Below the pieces are notes generated by a model. That model did not search any database, was not told the origin of the DNA, and saw nothing but the letters and a program-made list of their open reading frames with translations. Shown here piece by piece: positions 55,623 to 64,000 of a DNA stretch of 64,000 nt. Each line of letters begins with the position of its first letter. The stretch's first letter is position 1. Both the position numbers and the translations under genes were made by a program. Origin of the DNA: Nguyenibacter vanlangensis (GTDB lineage Bacteria; Pseudomonadota; Alphaproteobacteria; Acetobacterales; Acetobacteraceae); contig NZ_CP152276.1 in assembly GCF_038719015.1 (NCBI RefSeq), positions 4,687,769 to 4,751,768 on the forward strand, in the 5' to 3' direction.

Positions 55623-55764
55623 AACCTGGCGCTCCTGCTGAATTCCCGGCTGGGGTGGTCGCGGGTAAGAGTGTGGTGATTCCGTTCGTGCGACCATGTC
55701 GCAGCCGAACGGATCAGGCAACCGGGGGAGCGGGATTCGGTGTGGCCGGGCCGGCGTCCGGCGT

Positions 55765-56268
55765 TCAGTGGCCCAGGAAATGGGCGATCGCGTTTTCCCT
55801 GGGGCGGGTCAGCACGACATGGGCGCGGCAGCGGGGCGTGCCGTAGATGCCCCGGATGCTGTCGCCGTCGGGCGTGCCCTCGAACACCATCGGGTAGGGT
55901 TTGTGGTTCATGTCGCTGAGCAGCAACTGGGCGTGGAAGCGGCCCGGGGTGGCGTCGCGCGTGCCGAGCAGGATCTGCGAGCCGTCGGCGGGGGTGAAGG
56001 CGATGCGTTTCGTGCCGATCTGCAAGGTGGAGGGGGCGCGGGTTTCGGGGCAGACGCCGCGATCGGCCACCAGCGTGCCCGTCCACAGGCCCAGCGGGTC
56101 GGCGGCCGCGCCGGCCCGGGCAGAGGGGATCGCGGCCAGGAGCAGGGCGGCGGCCAGGAGGGGGGTCGGCAGTGTGGGGGAGTGGGGCACGGATCGAGCT
56201 CCGGAACGCAGGGGCGATGGTGGGGGCGATGCTGGGGTATTATCGGCCGTCGCGGGGCGGTGGGCCAT
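55765..56268 (-). CDS. Hypothetical exported protein
   Basis: 167-residue protein with a Sec-type signal (LLAAALLLAAIPSARAGAA, cut near residue 53) and a small mature domain with two Cys (CPETRA, PRCRAHV). WTGTLVADRGVC and FEGTPDGDSIRGIYG suggest a beta-rich lipocalin-like or DUF fold, but I recognise no family. It is divergent from guaA. The reading frame continues on the antisense strand of guaA without meaning, so I start at ATG 56268. Confidence 0.75.
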   Translation of the reverse strand: MAHRPATADNTPASPPPSPLRSGARSVPHSPTLPTPLLAAALLLAAIPSARAGAAADPLGLWTGTLVADRGVCPETRAPSTLQIGTKRIAFTPADGSQILLGTRDATPGRFHAQLLLSDMNHKPYPMVFEGTPDGDSIRGIYGTPRCRAHVVLTRPRENAIAHFLGH

Positions 56269-56415
56269 AGGGTCCCGCCCGATGCGGGGTTGCGCTATAA
56301 CCGTCATCGACGCATATCCCGCGCTTGCATGGCCCGCCCGGCATATGCAAGCCCGCCCGTGACTGCCCCGTGACCGCAATGTCATGACCGCAATGCCGTG
56401 ACCGAAAGAACGACG

Positions 56416-58038
56416 ATGACCGATATCGCCAAGACAGCAGGATCCGAACCGCGCACGCCGGAGGCGCTGGGGGCGCTGGAGCAGACGCTGCATCAGGACC
56501 GGATCCTGATCCTGGATTTCGGCAGCCAGGTGACGCAGTTGATCGCGCGGCGGGTGCGCGAGAGCGGGGTTTATTGCGAGATCTGGCCGTTTTCGACCGA
56601 TCCCGCGAAGATCCGCGCCTTCGCGCCGCGGGGCATCATCCTGTCCGGCGGGCCGGCGAGCGTGCTGGAAGAGGGGGCGCCGCGCATTCCGGACGTGGTG
56701 TTCGCACTGGCGGTGCCGGTGCTGGGCATCTGCTATGGCCAGCAGGCGATGTGCCACCAGTTGGGCGGCGCGGTGGAGACGCACGAGCATCGGGAGTTCG
56801 GGCGGGCGCATATCGACATCATCGAGGATTGCGCGCTGTTTCGCGGCACCTGGGCGCGGGGCGGGCGCGAGCAGGTTTGGATGAGCCATGGCGACCGGGT
56901 GACGAAGCTGCCGCCCGGGTTCCGTGCGGTCGCGGTCAGCGAGGGCGCGCCGTATGCGATCATCGCCGACGAGGGGCGGCGCCTGTATGGCGTGCAGTTC
57001 CACCCCGAAGTGGTGCATACGCCGCACGGCGCGGCACTGCTGCGCAATTTCACGCATGACGTGGTGGGCTGCCAGGGCACCTGGACGATGGCCGGGTTCC
57101 GCGACATGGAGATTGCCCGCATCCGCGCGCAGGTCGGCACGGGGCGGGTGATCTGCGGCCTGTCGGGCGGGGTCGATTCCTCGGTGGCGGCGGTGCTGAT
57201 CCATGAGGCGATCGGCGAGCAACTGACCTGCATTTTCGTCGATCCGGGCATTCTGCGCGCGGGCGAGGCCGATGAGGTGGTCAAGACCTTCCGCGGCCGG
57301 TTCAACATCAAGCTGATCCATCGCGATGCGTCGGACCTGTTCCTGTCGGCCCTGGAGGGGGTGACGGACCCCGAGACCAAGCGCAAGACGATCGGACGGC
57401 TGTTCGTCGAAGTGTTCGAGGAGGAGGCGGCGAAGCTGGGCGGTGCCGACTTCCTGGCGCAGGGGACGCTGTATCCGGATGTGATCGAGAGCGTCAGCTA
57501 TACCGGCGGGCCGTCCGTGACCATCAAGTCGCACCATAATGTGGGCGGCCTGCCGGAGCGGATGAAGATGAAGCTGGTCGAGCCGCTGCGCGAATTGTTC
57601 AAGGACGAGGTGCGCGCGCTGGGCCGCGAGATGGGCATGCCCGAGAGCATCATCGGCCGGCATCCGTTCCCGGGGCCGGGGCTGGCGATCCGGATTCCGG
57701 GCGCGGTGGACCGCGACAAGCTAGCGCTGCTGCGCCGGGTGGATACGATCTTCCTGGAAGAGATCCGCGCCGCGGGCCTGTATGACGCGATCTGGCAGGC
57801 CTTTGCCGTGCTGCTGCCGGTGCGCACGGTGGGCGTGATGGGCGACGGCCGGACCTATGATTACGCGTGCGCCCTGCGCGCGGTCACCAGCACCGACGGA
57901 ATGACGGCGGATGTGTTTCCGTTCGATATCGGGTTCCTGAACCGGGTGGCCAGCCGCATCGTGAACGAGGTGCAGGGGGTGAACCGGGTGACGTACGACA
58001 TTACGTCGAAGCCGCCGGGGACGATCGAGTGGGAGTGA
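56416..58038 (+). CDS. guaA: GMP synthase (glutamine-hydrolysing)
   Basis: 540-residue enzyme that converts XMP to GMP. The class I glutamine amidotransferase domain has the nucleophile Cys in [11 protein letters not shown] and His-Glu in [10 protein letters not shown]. The ATP pyrophosphatase domain has PP-loop [12 protein letters not shown] and the C-terminal dimerisation domain ends [12 protein letters not shown] 56416 (MTDIAK) is preferred to a GTG at 56398. An integrase gene lies directly after its 3' end, a known integration position for islands. Confidence 0.97.
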   Translation: MTDIAKTAGSEPRTPEALGALEQTLHQDRILILDFGSQVTQLIARRVRESGVYCEIWPFSTDPAKIRAFAPRGIILSGGPASVLEEGAPRIPDVVFALAVPVLGICYGQQAMCHQLGGAVETHEHREFGRAHIDIIEDCALFRGTWARGGREQVWMSHGDRVTKLPPGFRAVAVSEGAPYAIIADEGRRLYGVQFHPEVVHTPHGAALLRNFTHDVVGCQGTWTMAGFRDMEIARIRAQVGTGRVICGLSGGVDSSVAAVLIHEAIGEQLTCIFVDPGILRAGEADEVVKTFRGRFNIKLIHRDASDLFLSALEGVTDPETKRKTIGRLFVEVFEEEAAKLGGADFLAQGTLYPDVIESVSYTGGPSVTIKSHHNVGGLPERMKMKLVEPLRELFKDEVRALGREMGMPESIIGRHPFPGPGLAIRIPGAVDRDKLALLRRVDTIFLEEIRAAGLYDAIWQAFAVLLPVRTVGVMGDGRTYDYACALRAVTSTDGMTADVFPFDIGFLNRVASRIVNEVQGVNRVTYDITSKPPGTIEWE

Positions 58039-58153
58039 TCTAAGGTCGTTTCAGACCATCTCGCGCCGTGCCAAGAATCGCCTGAACCTTCTGACTAACA
58101 AGGACTTTTCTTCCTACCCCGTATCACTGCATGTCACTCCAGCCCGGCCACTT

Positions 58154-58230
58154 TGTTGGTAGCGATGTTGGTATGGCGCAGAATGGTCAAGAAACGGGCT
58201 TTCGCTACCAACACACCCTTTGTTGGTATC
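58154..58230. promoter_or_regulatory. TGTTGGTA repeat array before the integrase
   Basis: The octamer TGTTGGTA occurs at 58154, 58166 and 58221, all in one orientation. TGTTGGTAGCGA (58154-58165) has a perfect inverted partner TCGCTACCAACA (58202-58213). The array lies in the 115 to 220 bases after guaA and just before the integrase start. It is likely an arm-type or core site for the integrase, or part of attL, by analogy with similar repeats near P4-type integrases; this is inference. Confidence 0.6.
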
Positions 58231-58257
58231 CGTTCGTCCCCGACCGGATGCGGATTT

Positions 58258-59607
58258 ATGGGCGATCTCACTGATAAAGAACTGAAAAATCTCAAGCCAA
58301 AGGCCAAGCTCTACAAGGTGACGGACCGCGACGGGATGCACGCCGCTGTCACGCCGAGCGGGGTCATTTCATTCCGGTATCAGTATCGGGTAAACGGGCG
58401 GCAGGAGATCTTGACCATCGGCCGCTATAGCGCCGAGGCGGCGCGCACGCTGACTCGGGCGCCCGACGCGTTGGAATATGGAATGGATGTGTCGCTTGCG
58501 GAAGCGAGGACGCTTTTGGCGCGCGCGAGGCGTCAGGTTGAGCGGGGTGAGTCGCCGTCGAAAGCCAAGGTGGAGAAGCGCACTGCGTCAGCCGAAGCGT
58601 TCACCTTCGGCGGTTGGGCGGAAGCGTATTTCAAGCACAAGGCCGATCCCAGGTCGGGGGCAGAAAGGCTGGCCGACAGCACGCTAGCGATGCGCCGCTC
58701 TGTCTATGATCGCGCCATCGCGGGAAACTTGTCGAAGCTCAAGCTGGGGGAGGTAACCCCACAGCGTCTCAAGCGCCTCTGTGACGAGGTCAAAGAGAAA
58801 CGCGGGCCGGCCGTCGCCGTGCATGTCCGCGAGGTCGTGTTGCTGGTGTTCCGCCACGCCCAGGCATGTGGGCTGGATGTGAGCAATCCAGCCGAGTCGA
58901 TACGCACCAGCGCTATCGCCACGTTCGAGCCGCGCGAGCGCGCCTTATCGCCGTCAGAAGTTCGCGCCGTCCTGACGGCTTTGGATCACGTGGCGGCGGC
59001 GCCAACGCTGCGCTCAGCGGTGAAGTTTGTTCTGCTTACTGGAGTTCGCAAGTCGGAGTTCATTGACGCCACATGGAAGGAAATCGACTTCGCCGCCGCG
59101 CGCTGGACGATTCCGGCCGAGCGTATGAAGGCTGGCAAGATGCATGTTGTCCCGCTGAGTGATCAGGCGCTCGACATTCTTACGGCGTTCCGGACCATGT
59201 TCGGCGTCAGCCGATACCTGCATCCTGGCCGGTACGACGGCGATACGCCCATAAGCAACGCCACGCTCAATCGCGTGATCGATGCGGCCGTGGAGCGTAT
59301 CCGCAAGGATGACCCGGACTTTGAAAGCCTTGGCGTTCACGACCTGCGCCGCACCTTTTCGACAGGCCTAAACCGAGCCAAGTTCGATGAACGCTGGATC
59401 GAGATGAGTATGGCTCACGCGCCGCGGAACCGGATCGCAGCTGTCTATAACGTGAACCGCTACTTGGCAGAGCGCAAAATCATGCTTCAATGCTGGGCTG
59501 ATATGCTCGATGCCTGGGTGAAGGGCGAGTCTGCCAAAGAGCTGATCGCCGACGCGAAGCAGCGCGCCGCCGAGATCCACGACGACGAGTTGGACGACGA
59601 TCTCTGA
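58258..59607 (+). CDS. int: P4-type tyrosine integrase
   Basis: 449-residue site-specific recombinase (phage P4/CP4-57 integrase group). The N-terminal DUF4102 arm-binding domain begins LTDKELKNLKPKAKLYKVTDRDG. The catalytic domain holds Arg in LTGVRKSEFIDA, His-x-x-Arg in VHDLRRTFSTGL, a later His in MSMAHAPRNRI and nucleophile Tyr in AAVYNVNRY. ATG 58258 fits the family start; upstream ATGs at 58153 and 58186 lie in the repeat array. It directly follows guaA and precedes an AlpA regulator, so it is the boundary gene of an island. Confidence 0.95.
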   Translation: MGDLTDKELKNLKPKAKLYKVTDRDGMHAAVTPSGVISFRYQYRVNGRQEILTIGRYSAEAARTLTRAPDALEYGMDVSLAEARTLLARARRQVERGESPSKAKVEKRTASAEAFTFGGWAEAYFKHKADPRSGAERLADSTLAMRRSVYDRAIAGNLSKLKLGEVTPQRLKRLCDEVKEKRGPAVAVHVREVVLLVFRHAQACGLDVSNPAESIRTSAIATFEPRERALSPSEVRAVLTALDHVAAAPTLRSAVKFVLLTGVRKSEFIDATWKEIDFAAARWTIPAERMKAGKMHVVPLSDQALDILTAFRTMFGVSRYLHPGRYDGDTPISNATLNRVIDAAVERIRKDDPDFESLGVHDLRRTFSTGLNRAKFDERWIEMSMAHAPRNRIAAVYNVNRYLAERKIMLQCWADMLDAWVKGESAKELIADAKQRAAEIHDDELDDDL

Positions 59608-59608
59608 A

Positions 59609-59845
59609 CTACGCGTGGCTTGCGCGCCTTCTCTCCGTCAACGCCTCTGGCGGCCGCCAGCCGGCGGGGTTAGCGATCCAACAATCGATATCGGATTCGT
59701 GCCAACCGGATCCGTTCATGCTGATCTTCAGCTGGGCTGGGAAGGTGCCCTCGGCGATCTTGCGGTAGATAGTGGAGCGGCTGAGTCCGGTGCGGGCGAG
59801 AACGGTCTTCAGACGAACGATACGGCTTGCGACGAGCATGGTCAT
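59609..59845 (-). CDS. AlpA-family phage regulator/excisionase
   Basis: 78-residue DNA-binding protein. HTH as LARTGLSRSTIYRKIAEGTFP, followed by QLKISMNGSGWHESDIDCWI, the AlpA signature. In P4-like elements such proteins control or help excision by the adjacent integrase. It is convergent with int, with only a 1-base gap. A weak ribosome site (GGAGGCAGC upstream of ATG 59845) supports the start. Confidence 0.88.
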   Translation of the reverse strand: MTMLVASRIVRLKTVLARTGLSRSTIYRKIAEGTFPAQLKISMNGSGWHESDIDCWIANPAGWRPPEALTERRRASHA

Positions 59846-60203
59846 GCTGCCTCCTGCTGGATGCTTTTGACATTGCAGGGACCAGACAGGTCGATGATTC
59901 GTTGTTGTGCAACAGATATTTGATGGTCGTAGTAGTGGAGCGTGGAGGGGGTAAAAAATGCCGGGGTCGGTGCCGTAGCTTAACGTGAATTCTGGACCAA
60001 GACTGCGATCCGACTAGCTATCGACACCGAAGTCTTGCCGGCGGTCTCCGACCATAGCATCGACAGCGGGGCGGGTTTGAGTCGCTCGGCAATCGCGCGT
60101 CGCCGCGTGGACTGCAGCCGGACATGTTGCCCGCCTGATACTGGCGCTGGTAGGCTTGGCCAAGTCCGGGCCCGCGGTCGGCGCAGCGGCCGGAAGGTGC
60201 GAT
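59846..60203. other. Island region without a recognised gene
   Basis: About 360 bases between the AlpA gene and the tRNA-like sequence. Small open frames exist, but none has a signature or a strong ribosome site. I see no repeat or attachment copy of the guaA 3' end in it. Confidence 0.5.
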
Positions 60204-60278
60204 GCATGCGTAGCTCAGCTGGATAGAGCGCCACCTTCGAAGTGGAGGCTATACGTTCAAATCGTGTCGCTCGGTCCC
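60204..60278 (+). tRNA. tRNA-Arg(TCG)-like sequence, probably degenerate
   Basis: Core features of a tRNA-Arg are visible: TA at 8-9, D-arm GCTC-AGCTGGATA-GAGC, anticodon loop CTTCGAA (anticodon TCG) and a complete T-arm ATACG-TTCAAAT-CGTGT. However, the anticodon stem is only 4 bp (CCAC/GTGG), the acceptor stem pairs at four of seven positions, and no CCA follows directly. It therefore looks like a decayed or chimeric tRNA gene, perhaps changed by integration events. Confidence 0.45.
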
Positions 60279-60432
60279 ATTTCCTCCAAGGAAAGCAGAG
60301 CGATAATAACGGTCCTTCGGGGTCGTTTTTGCTTAGAGGGCCAAAATTCCGCGCCGCTCTAAGCAGAATCCATTCAGTTGTATGAAAGTCGCGTGCGGAC
60401 GCGACCTTCCTCGTTGGTCGCGTAGCCGTCGT

Positions 60433-60860
60433 TTAAAGCTCGAAGAGGAAGTTCAGTCGTGCCCGTGCGACAGCAACTACCTGCCGGCCACCAACGCCTA
60501 CGCCAGGTATCGGTCTGCTGCAGGGCCCGCGACCCTCGATTTCGCGCTCTTCCTCGCCTGGCTGCGTAGACCCGACCGTTGCCATGCGAAGATTGGGGCT
60601 CGCCCCGTCATCGCCTTGGCGCACGCGTTCCCCGCGGCACAGATTCGCGGCATCGAGCCATCGCCCTTGCCTTATCGGGTGTCGCGCCTCCGCACGCGCA
60701 ATCTCCCCAATGTTCAACTGTGCCGACGCGACTTTCACCGCTGCGACCTGTCGGACGCCCAGGCTGTGATTTGCTACCTGATGACGAGGCCCATGCGGGT
60801 CTGCACTGCGCCCTGGGGCCACACTCGACGAGCCCAAGCGGGGCGGACGCGGTTTAACCC
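60433..60860 (+). pseudogene. Decayed SAM-dependent methyltransferase
   Basis: One frame holds RPVIALAHAFPAAQIRGIE, SPLPYRVSRLRTRNLPNVQL, RRDFHRCDLSDAQAVICYLM, an order that matches class I SAM methyltransferases (strand after the glycine loop, acidic ligand, LSDA-x-AVxCYLM). The glycine loop before it is not in this frame: a DWGSP-like piece is in another frame near 60597, suggesting at least one frameshift. The downstream part also runs into unlikely sequence. No intact start is seen, and I class it as a pseudogene. Confidence 0.45.
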
Positions 60861-60894
60861 CGGCCACTTTTCGGCGGAGGAGCACCGAAGCTGG

Positions 60895-60927
60895 GTCCAC
60901 ACGTTCGAATCGCGTCGCGCGCCAAGC
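60895..60927 (+). repeat. Second tRNA-3'-end-like fragment
   Basis: The stretch around 60899-60926 (ACACGTTCGAATCGCGTCGC then GCGCCA) resembles a tRNA T-arm and acceptor 3' half followed by CCA. It shares ACGTTC-AATCG-GTCGC-CG with the 3' half of the tRNA-Arg-like sequence about 650 bases upstream. It has no 5' half of its own. It could be an attachment-site copy left by an integration event. Confidence 0.4.
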
Positions 60928-60979
60928 ACCCTCTGACGACGCGGAGTCTATCGCGCGAAACATTTTTGGACAGCCGGTT

Positions 60980-61879
60980 TCATGCGGCCAGGAATGGGCC
61001 AAGGGCGTCCATCAAAGCTTGTGGCGCTTCTTCCTGCGGGCTGTGGCCGCAGTCGATCGCGTGGCCGCGCACGTCGATCGCCTTTTCTCGCCAGGTCGCA
61101 AGCACATCGTACAGCGCTCCGACCGTGCCGCGACCGCCCCACAATGCCATCAGCGGCACTTGTACTTTCTTCTCGCTATCGGCTGCATCATGTTTGAGGT
61201 CGATGGTCGCTGCGGCGCGATAATCCTCGCAGATCGCATGACGTGTCCTTGGGTCGGCATAGCAGCGCTGATATTCCTCCAGCACGCGAGGGTCGGATGC
61301 GCCTTCGGTCTTCATCTGACCTGAAATGTGTTTGTTGAGGAAAAACGCAGGATCGGCGCCGATCATCTTCTCGGGCAAGGGGGAAGGCTGAATGAGAAAG
61401 AACCACCAGAAATAGCGCCGCGCGAATTCCATATCGGTTCGCGCGTACATCGTCGCGGTCGGAGAGATGTCCAGCAACGTGACTCTGGTGACGAGGTCAG
61501 GAAAGTCGAGCGCCATGCGATGGGCAACCCGGGCCCCCCGGTCATGAGCCACTACCGCGAAGCGATCATGGCCGAAGGATCGCATGACTGCCACCTGATC
61601 CGCCGCCATCGCGCGCTTGGAATAATTGACGTGAGCCTCGCCGCCGTCGAGCTTCTCGCTGTCGCCATAGCCTCGCAGGTCCGCAGCGACGACAGTGAAA
61701 TGCTTGGCGAGCTCTGGTGCCACCTTGTGCCACGTCAGGTGTGTCTGGGGATGACCGTGAAGCAGCAACAGGGGAGGTCCGTCGCCCGCGATCGCGGCCC
61801 GAATGCGCACGCCATCCGCATCAACATCGAACCAAGTGAAGCCCGGCATGATGTCGGGGCGGCCAGCCACCTCTTTCAT
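60980..61879 (-). CDS. Haloacetate dehalogenase-like alpha/beta hydrolase
   Basis: 299-residue alpha/beta hydrolase close in motif to fluoroacetate/haloacetate dehalogenases: oxyanion region LLLHGHPQTHLTWHKVAP, nucleophile D113 in VAHDRGARVAHRM with the family's two Arg (R114, R117), acid D137 in TLLDISP, and the base His in DCGHSPQEEAP. The expected halide-binding His-Trp pair reads Trp-Trp in YFWWFF, by my memory of the family, so a different substrate is possible. It overlaps leuD by 4 bases (ATGA) and is coupled to it. Confidence 0.85.
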   Translation of the reverse strand: MKEVAGRPDIMPGFTWFDVDADGVRIRAAIAGDGPPLLLLHGHPQTHLTWHKVAPELAKHFTVVAADLRGYGDSEKLDGGEAHVNYSKRAMAADQVAVMRSFGHDRFAVVAHDRGARVAHRMALDFPDLVTRVTLLDISPTATMYARTDMEFARRYFWWFFLIQPSPLPEKMIGADPAFFLNKHISGQMKTEGASDPRVLEEYQRCYADPRTRHAICEDYRAAATIDLKHDAADSEKKVQVPLMALWGGRGTVGALYDVLATWREKAIDVRGHAIDCGHSPQEEAPQALMDALGPFLAA

Positions 61880-62493
61880 GCGTCAATCCTATCGCAAAGC
61901 CACGGGCTCGCCTTTAGATATTCCGCCTCGAAAGACCGAATACTGTCCGCGTGGCGCAGCGTGCCACCGATGCGGTCAAGGCCGTCCAGCAGGGCGGTCC
62001 GGCGATCCGCATCAACCGAGAACGCGATCGATAGATCGCCGGCGTTTATGACCTGTGCTTCCAGATCGACGAGGACTTCACGCCCCGTGGGGCCGACGGC
62101 GTCAAACAGCGCAGCGATCTCGCTGGCCGAGAGCGTCACAAGCAGCAGGCCGTTGTTGGCGGCGTTATCCGCGAAGATGCCGGCGAATGATGTGCCGATG
62201 ATGGCGCGGATGCCGTATTGAAGCATTCCCCACACCGCATGCTCGCGTGACGAGCCGCAACCGAAGTTCGGTCCGACAACCAGAAAGCGGCTGTCTTGCG
62301 TCGCTGGCTTGTTGAGGATGAAGTCTTTGCGGGCATTTCCACGCTCGTCGAAACGAAGATTGTGAAAAAGCCCCTGCGCGAGTCCGGACCGGTCGATCCC
62401 TTTCAGGAATTGTTTGGGCATGATGACGTCGGTATCGACATTGGCGGTCGGGATCGGGCACGCCACACCCTTTACGCTCACAAATTTCTCCAT
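61876..62493 (-). CDS. leuD: 3-Isopropylmalate dehydratase small subunit-like
   Basis: 205-residue small subunit of the LeuCD hydro-lyase. Family landmarks are ANVDTDVIMPKQFLKGIDR near the N-terminus, VVGPNFGCGSSREHAVWG mid-protein and GTSFAGIFADNAANNGLL. ATG 62493 has GAAGG upstream. It lies 2 bases after leuC and overlaps the dehalogenase-like gene, so the three form one unit. It normally serves leucine biosynthesis, but in this context a paralogous substrate is possible. Confidence 0.95.
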   Translation of the reverse strand: MEKFVSVKGVACPIPTANVDTDVIMPKQFLKGIDRSGLAQGLFHNLRFDERGNARKDFILNKPATQDSRFLVVGPNFGCGSSREHAVWGMLQYGIRAIIGTSFAGIFADNAANNGLLLVTLSASEIAALFDAVGPTGREVLVDLEAQVINAGDLSIAFSVDADRRTALLDGLDRIGGTLRHADSIRSFEAEYLKASPWLCDRIDA

Positions 62494-62495
62494 GG

Positions 62496-63932
62496 TCAGG
62501 CCTTCAGGAGTTTGAGGGCGCGGACGTCGGTGAGACGTCCTGTAACCGCGGCGGCGGCGACCATGGCGGGGCTCATTAGATGTGTGCGGCCGCCCGTGCC
62601 CTGTCGACCCTCGAAATTGCGGTTGGTGCTGGACGCGCAACGTTCGCCGGGGGCGAGGACATCGTCGTTCATCGCGAGGCACATCGAGCAGCCGGACTGC
62701 CGCCATTCGAAGCCAGCCTCTACGAAGACGCGATCCAGTCCTTCTGCTTCCGCCTCGCGCCGCACGCTGCTGCTGCCGGGCGAGATCATCGCCCGCACGC
62801 CGGGCGCTACACGCCGCCCCCGCAACACCCGCGCGGCGTCCCGAAGGTCAGACAGACGTGCATTGGTGCAGGATCCGATGAACGCCCGGTCGATCCTGAT
62901 GTCCGACAAAGGCGTGCCTGGCGCGAGGTCCATATATTCGAGGGCGCGGACGACTCCCGCCCGCTTGTCTGCTGCGACAGCCTCAGGATCTGGCACCACA
63001 TCGTCGATTGTGCCGGCTTGGTCGGGACTCGTGCCCCAGCTCACCATCGGTGCGACCTGCGCGGCCTGGATGACTATCTCCCGATCGAAAACGGCGCCCT
63101 TGTCGGTGCGCATGTCTGCCCAGGTTTTTTGTGCTTCCGCCAGCATGGCGCCGGACGGGCTGCGTGGTCTGCCTGCGATATAGGCGAAGACCTTCTCATC
63201 GGCCGCCATTAGCGCGACGCGCGCACCGCACTCCACCGCCATGTTGCAGATCGTCATGCGGCCTTCGACTTCAAGAGCGTCGATGGCCTCCCCCGCGAAT
63301 TCGAGTGCGTGTCCGGCCGCCCCGTCGGCGCCGATCTTGCGGATCAGCGTCATGATAAGATCCTTTGCGGTGACGCCCACAGGCAGCGGGCCTTCGAAGC
63401 GCGCGCGCATACGCTTCAGGCGCGTGTAAGGTAGCGTTTGCGTCGCGAGCAGATGCTCGATGTCGGACGTGCCGATGCCGAAACCTACGACGCCAAAGGC
63501 ACCGTAGGTCGTGGTGTGACTGTCGCCGGCGGCGATCACCATACCGGGCAATACCCAGCCGAGTTCCGGCAGCACGACGTGCTCAATGCCCTGCCGCGGA
63601 TCCAGGACATCGAACATCTTAATGCCGAAATCGCGACCGTTTCGCGCGAAATAGTCGATCTGACCTTGAGCGCCCTTGTCTTCGACCGCATCAGTGCGGT
63701 TAGCGGCGGTCGAATTGACATGATCGACTACGCCCAGCGCGGCCTGCGGCCGCCATACCTTGCGACCGGCTTCCCTCAGGCCGCTAAAAGCCTGTGGGCT
63801 CGTATATTCGTTAAGAACCGTGCGATCGACATACAGGAGCAGTCGTTCTTCACGACCCTGCACGCCCGCGCCAAGCGACATTATGCGATGCCGGTCGATA
63901 ATCTTATCATAGAGCGTGAGCGGACCCGCCAT
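62496..63932 (-). CDS. leuC: 3-Isopropylmalate dehydratase large subunit-like
   Basis: 478-residue large subunit with a [4Fe-4S] cluster: Cys ligands in IGSCTNARLSDL and SGCSMCLAMNDD, the aconitase signature AGDSHTTTYGAFGVVGFGIG, and substrate-site motif FNNRNFEGRQG-like (STNRNFEGRQGTGG). ATG 63932 has GGGAGG upstream. It precedes leuD by 2 bases on the same strand. leuB and leuA are not in the window. Confidence 0.95.
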   Translation of the reverse strand: MAGPLTLYDKIIDRHRIMSLGAGVQGREERLLLYVDRTVLNEYTSPQAFSGLREAGRKVWRPQAALGVVDHVNSTAANRTDAVEDKGAQGQIDYFARNGRDFGIKMFDVLDPRQGIEHVVLPELGWVLPGMVIAAGDSHTTTYGAFGVVGFGIGTSDIEHLLATQTLPYTRLKRMRARFEGPLPVGVTAKDLIMTLIRKIGADGAAGHALEFAGEAIDALEVEGRMTICNMAVECGARVALMAADEKVFAYIAGRPRSPSGAMLAEAQKTWADMRTDKGAVFDREIVIQAAQVAPMVSWGTSPDQAGTIDDVVPDPEAVAADKRAGVVRALEYMDLAPGTPLSDIRIDRAFIGSCTNARLSDLRDAARVLRGRRVAPGVRAMISPGSSSVRREAEAEGLDRVFVEAGFEWRQSGCSMCLAMNDDVLAPGERCASSTNRNFEGRQGTGGRTHLMSPAMVAAAAVTGRLTDVRALKLLKA

Positions 63933-64000
63933 TGCCCAGAATCCTCCCGATGTTTGCTACGAGACTAGCGCGAGGCGACGGACGCGGGCCAATGTCGGAT

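Noticed and set aside
53640..55679. Plus-strand frame opposite the ester hydrolase
   Set aside because: Shadow frame; the hydrolase frame carries the catalytic motif and signal peptide.
58153..58257. Integrase starting at an upstream ATG (58153 or 58186)
   Set aside because: Those codons lie in the TGTTGGTA repeat array and encode residues unlike the family; MGDLTDKELKNLK at 58258 matches the usual start.
60382..60936. Intact methyltransferase gene
   Set aside because: The glycine loop is not in the same frame and no start or ribosome site is convincing, so I list it only as a decayed gene.

Overview
The window is GC-rich, densely coded DNA of an alphaproteobacterium, most likely an acetic acid bacterium (Acetobacteraceae, Gluconacetobacter/Komagataeibacter-like). 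This placement is an inference from gene content: a MucR/Ros regulator, IHF-beta, an alpha-amino-acid ester hydrolase of the type known from Acetobacter and Gluconobacter, and a cyanophycin locus. No 16S or other phylogenetic marker was available to confirm it.

Layout. (1) 0.1-14.3 kb is accessory in character: six transcription factors (LysR x3, IclR, AraC, TetR) are interleaved with small redox enzymes and exporters, plus an IS3-type remnant and a truncated flavin monooxygenase. The clearest unit is a TetR gene divergent from SDR-SDR-NADP reductase-monooxygenase fragment, with two GGATC-N3-GATCC palindromes between them. (2) 14.3-20 kb holds a lipid A-type acyltransferase, a DUF3313-like lipoprotein, a chemoreceptor, an MFS exporter and CsaA. 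(3) 20.1-29.4 kb is a one-strand cyanophycin module, read right to left: amino-acid permease, tandem universal stress protein, cyanophycin synthetase, a double-domain cyanophycinase whose second half has lost its catalytic residues, a PIN-like protein and an aspartoacylase/succinylglutamate-desuccinylase-like hydrolase. This is the most interesting system in the window. (4) 29.5-44.2 kb carries a YghU-type GST, a Na+/H+ antiporter, a TonB receptor-amidase-P1 peptidase operon next to a LysR gene, two different guanine deaminases around a FUSC-type exporter, and a ribokinase-family kinase. (5) 44.3-58.0 kb looks core: mucR-like, sppA-like, ihfB, LysR, trxB, Lrp, a polyprenol-phosphate glycosyltransferase pair, Nudix plus response regulator, an ester hydrolase, and guaA. 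(6) From 58.15 kb a P4-type integrase immediately follows guaA and is followed by an AlpA-like regulator, a degenerate tRNA-Arg-like sequence and a decayed methyltransferase, then a dehalogenase-like hydrolase coupled to leuD and leuC. This is probably one end of a genomic island whose far end lies outside the window.

How the genes work together. The cyanophycin cluster can be read as import (permease), polymerisation of Asp and Arg (CphA), depolymerisation to beta-Asp-Arg (cyanophycinase) and possibly hydrolysis of the dipeptide or an acyl-aspartate (AstE/AspA-like), a nitrogen store under stress control. The TonB-amidase-peptidase operon suggests uptake and hydrolysis of an amide or peptide-like compound. 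The paired guanine deaminases and exporter suggest purine turnover. Coordinates and starts were chosen by reading frame, ribosome-binding sequence and remembered family length; no database search was possible.
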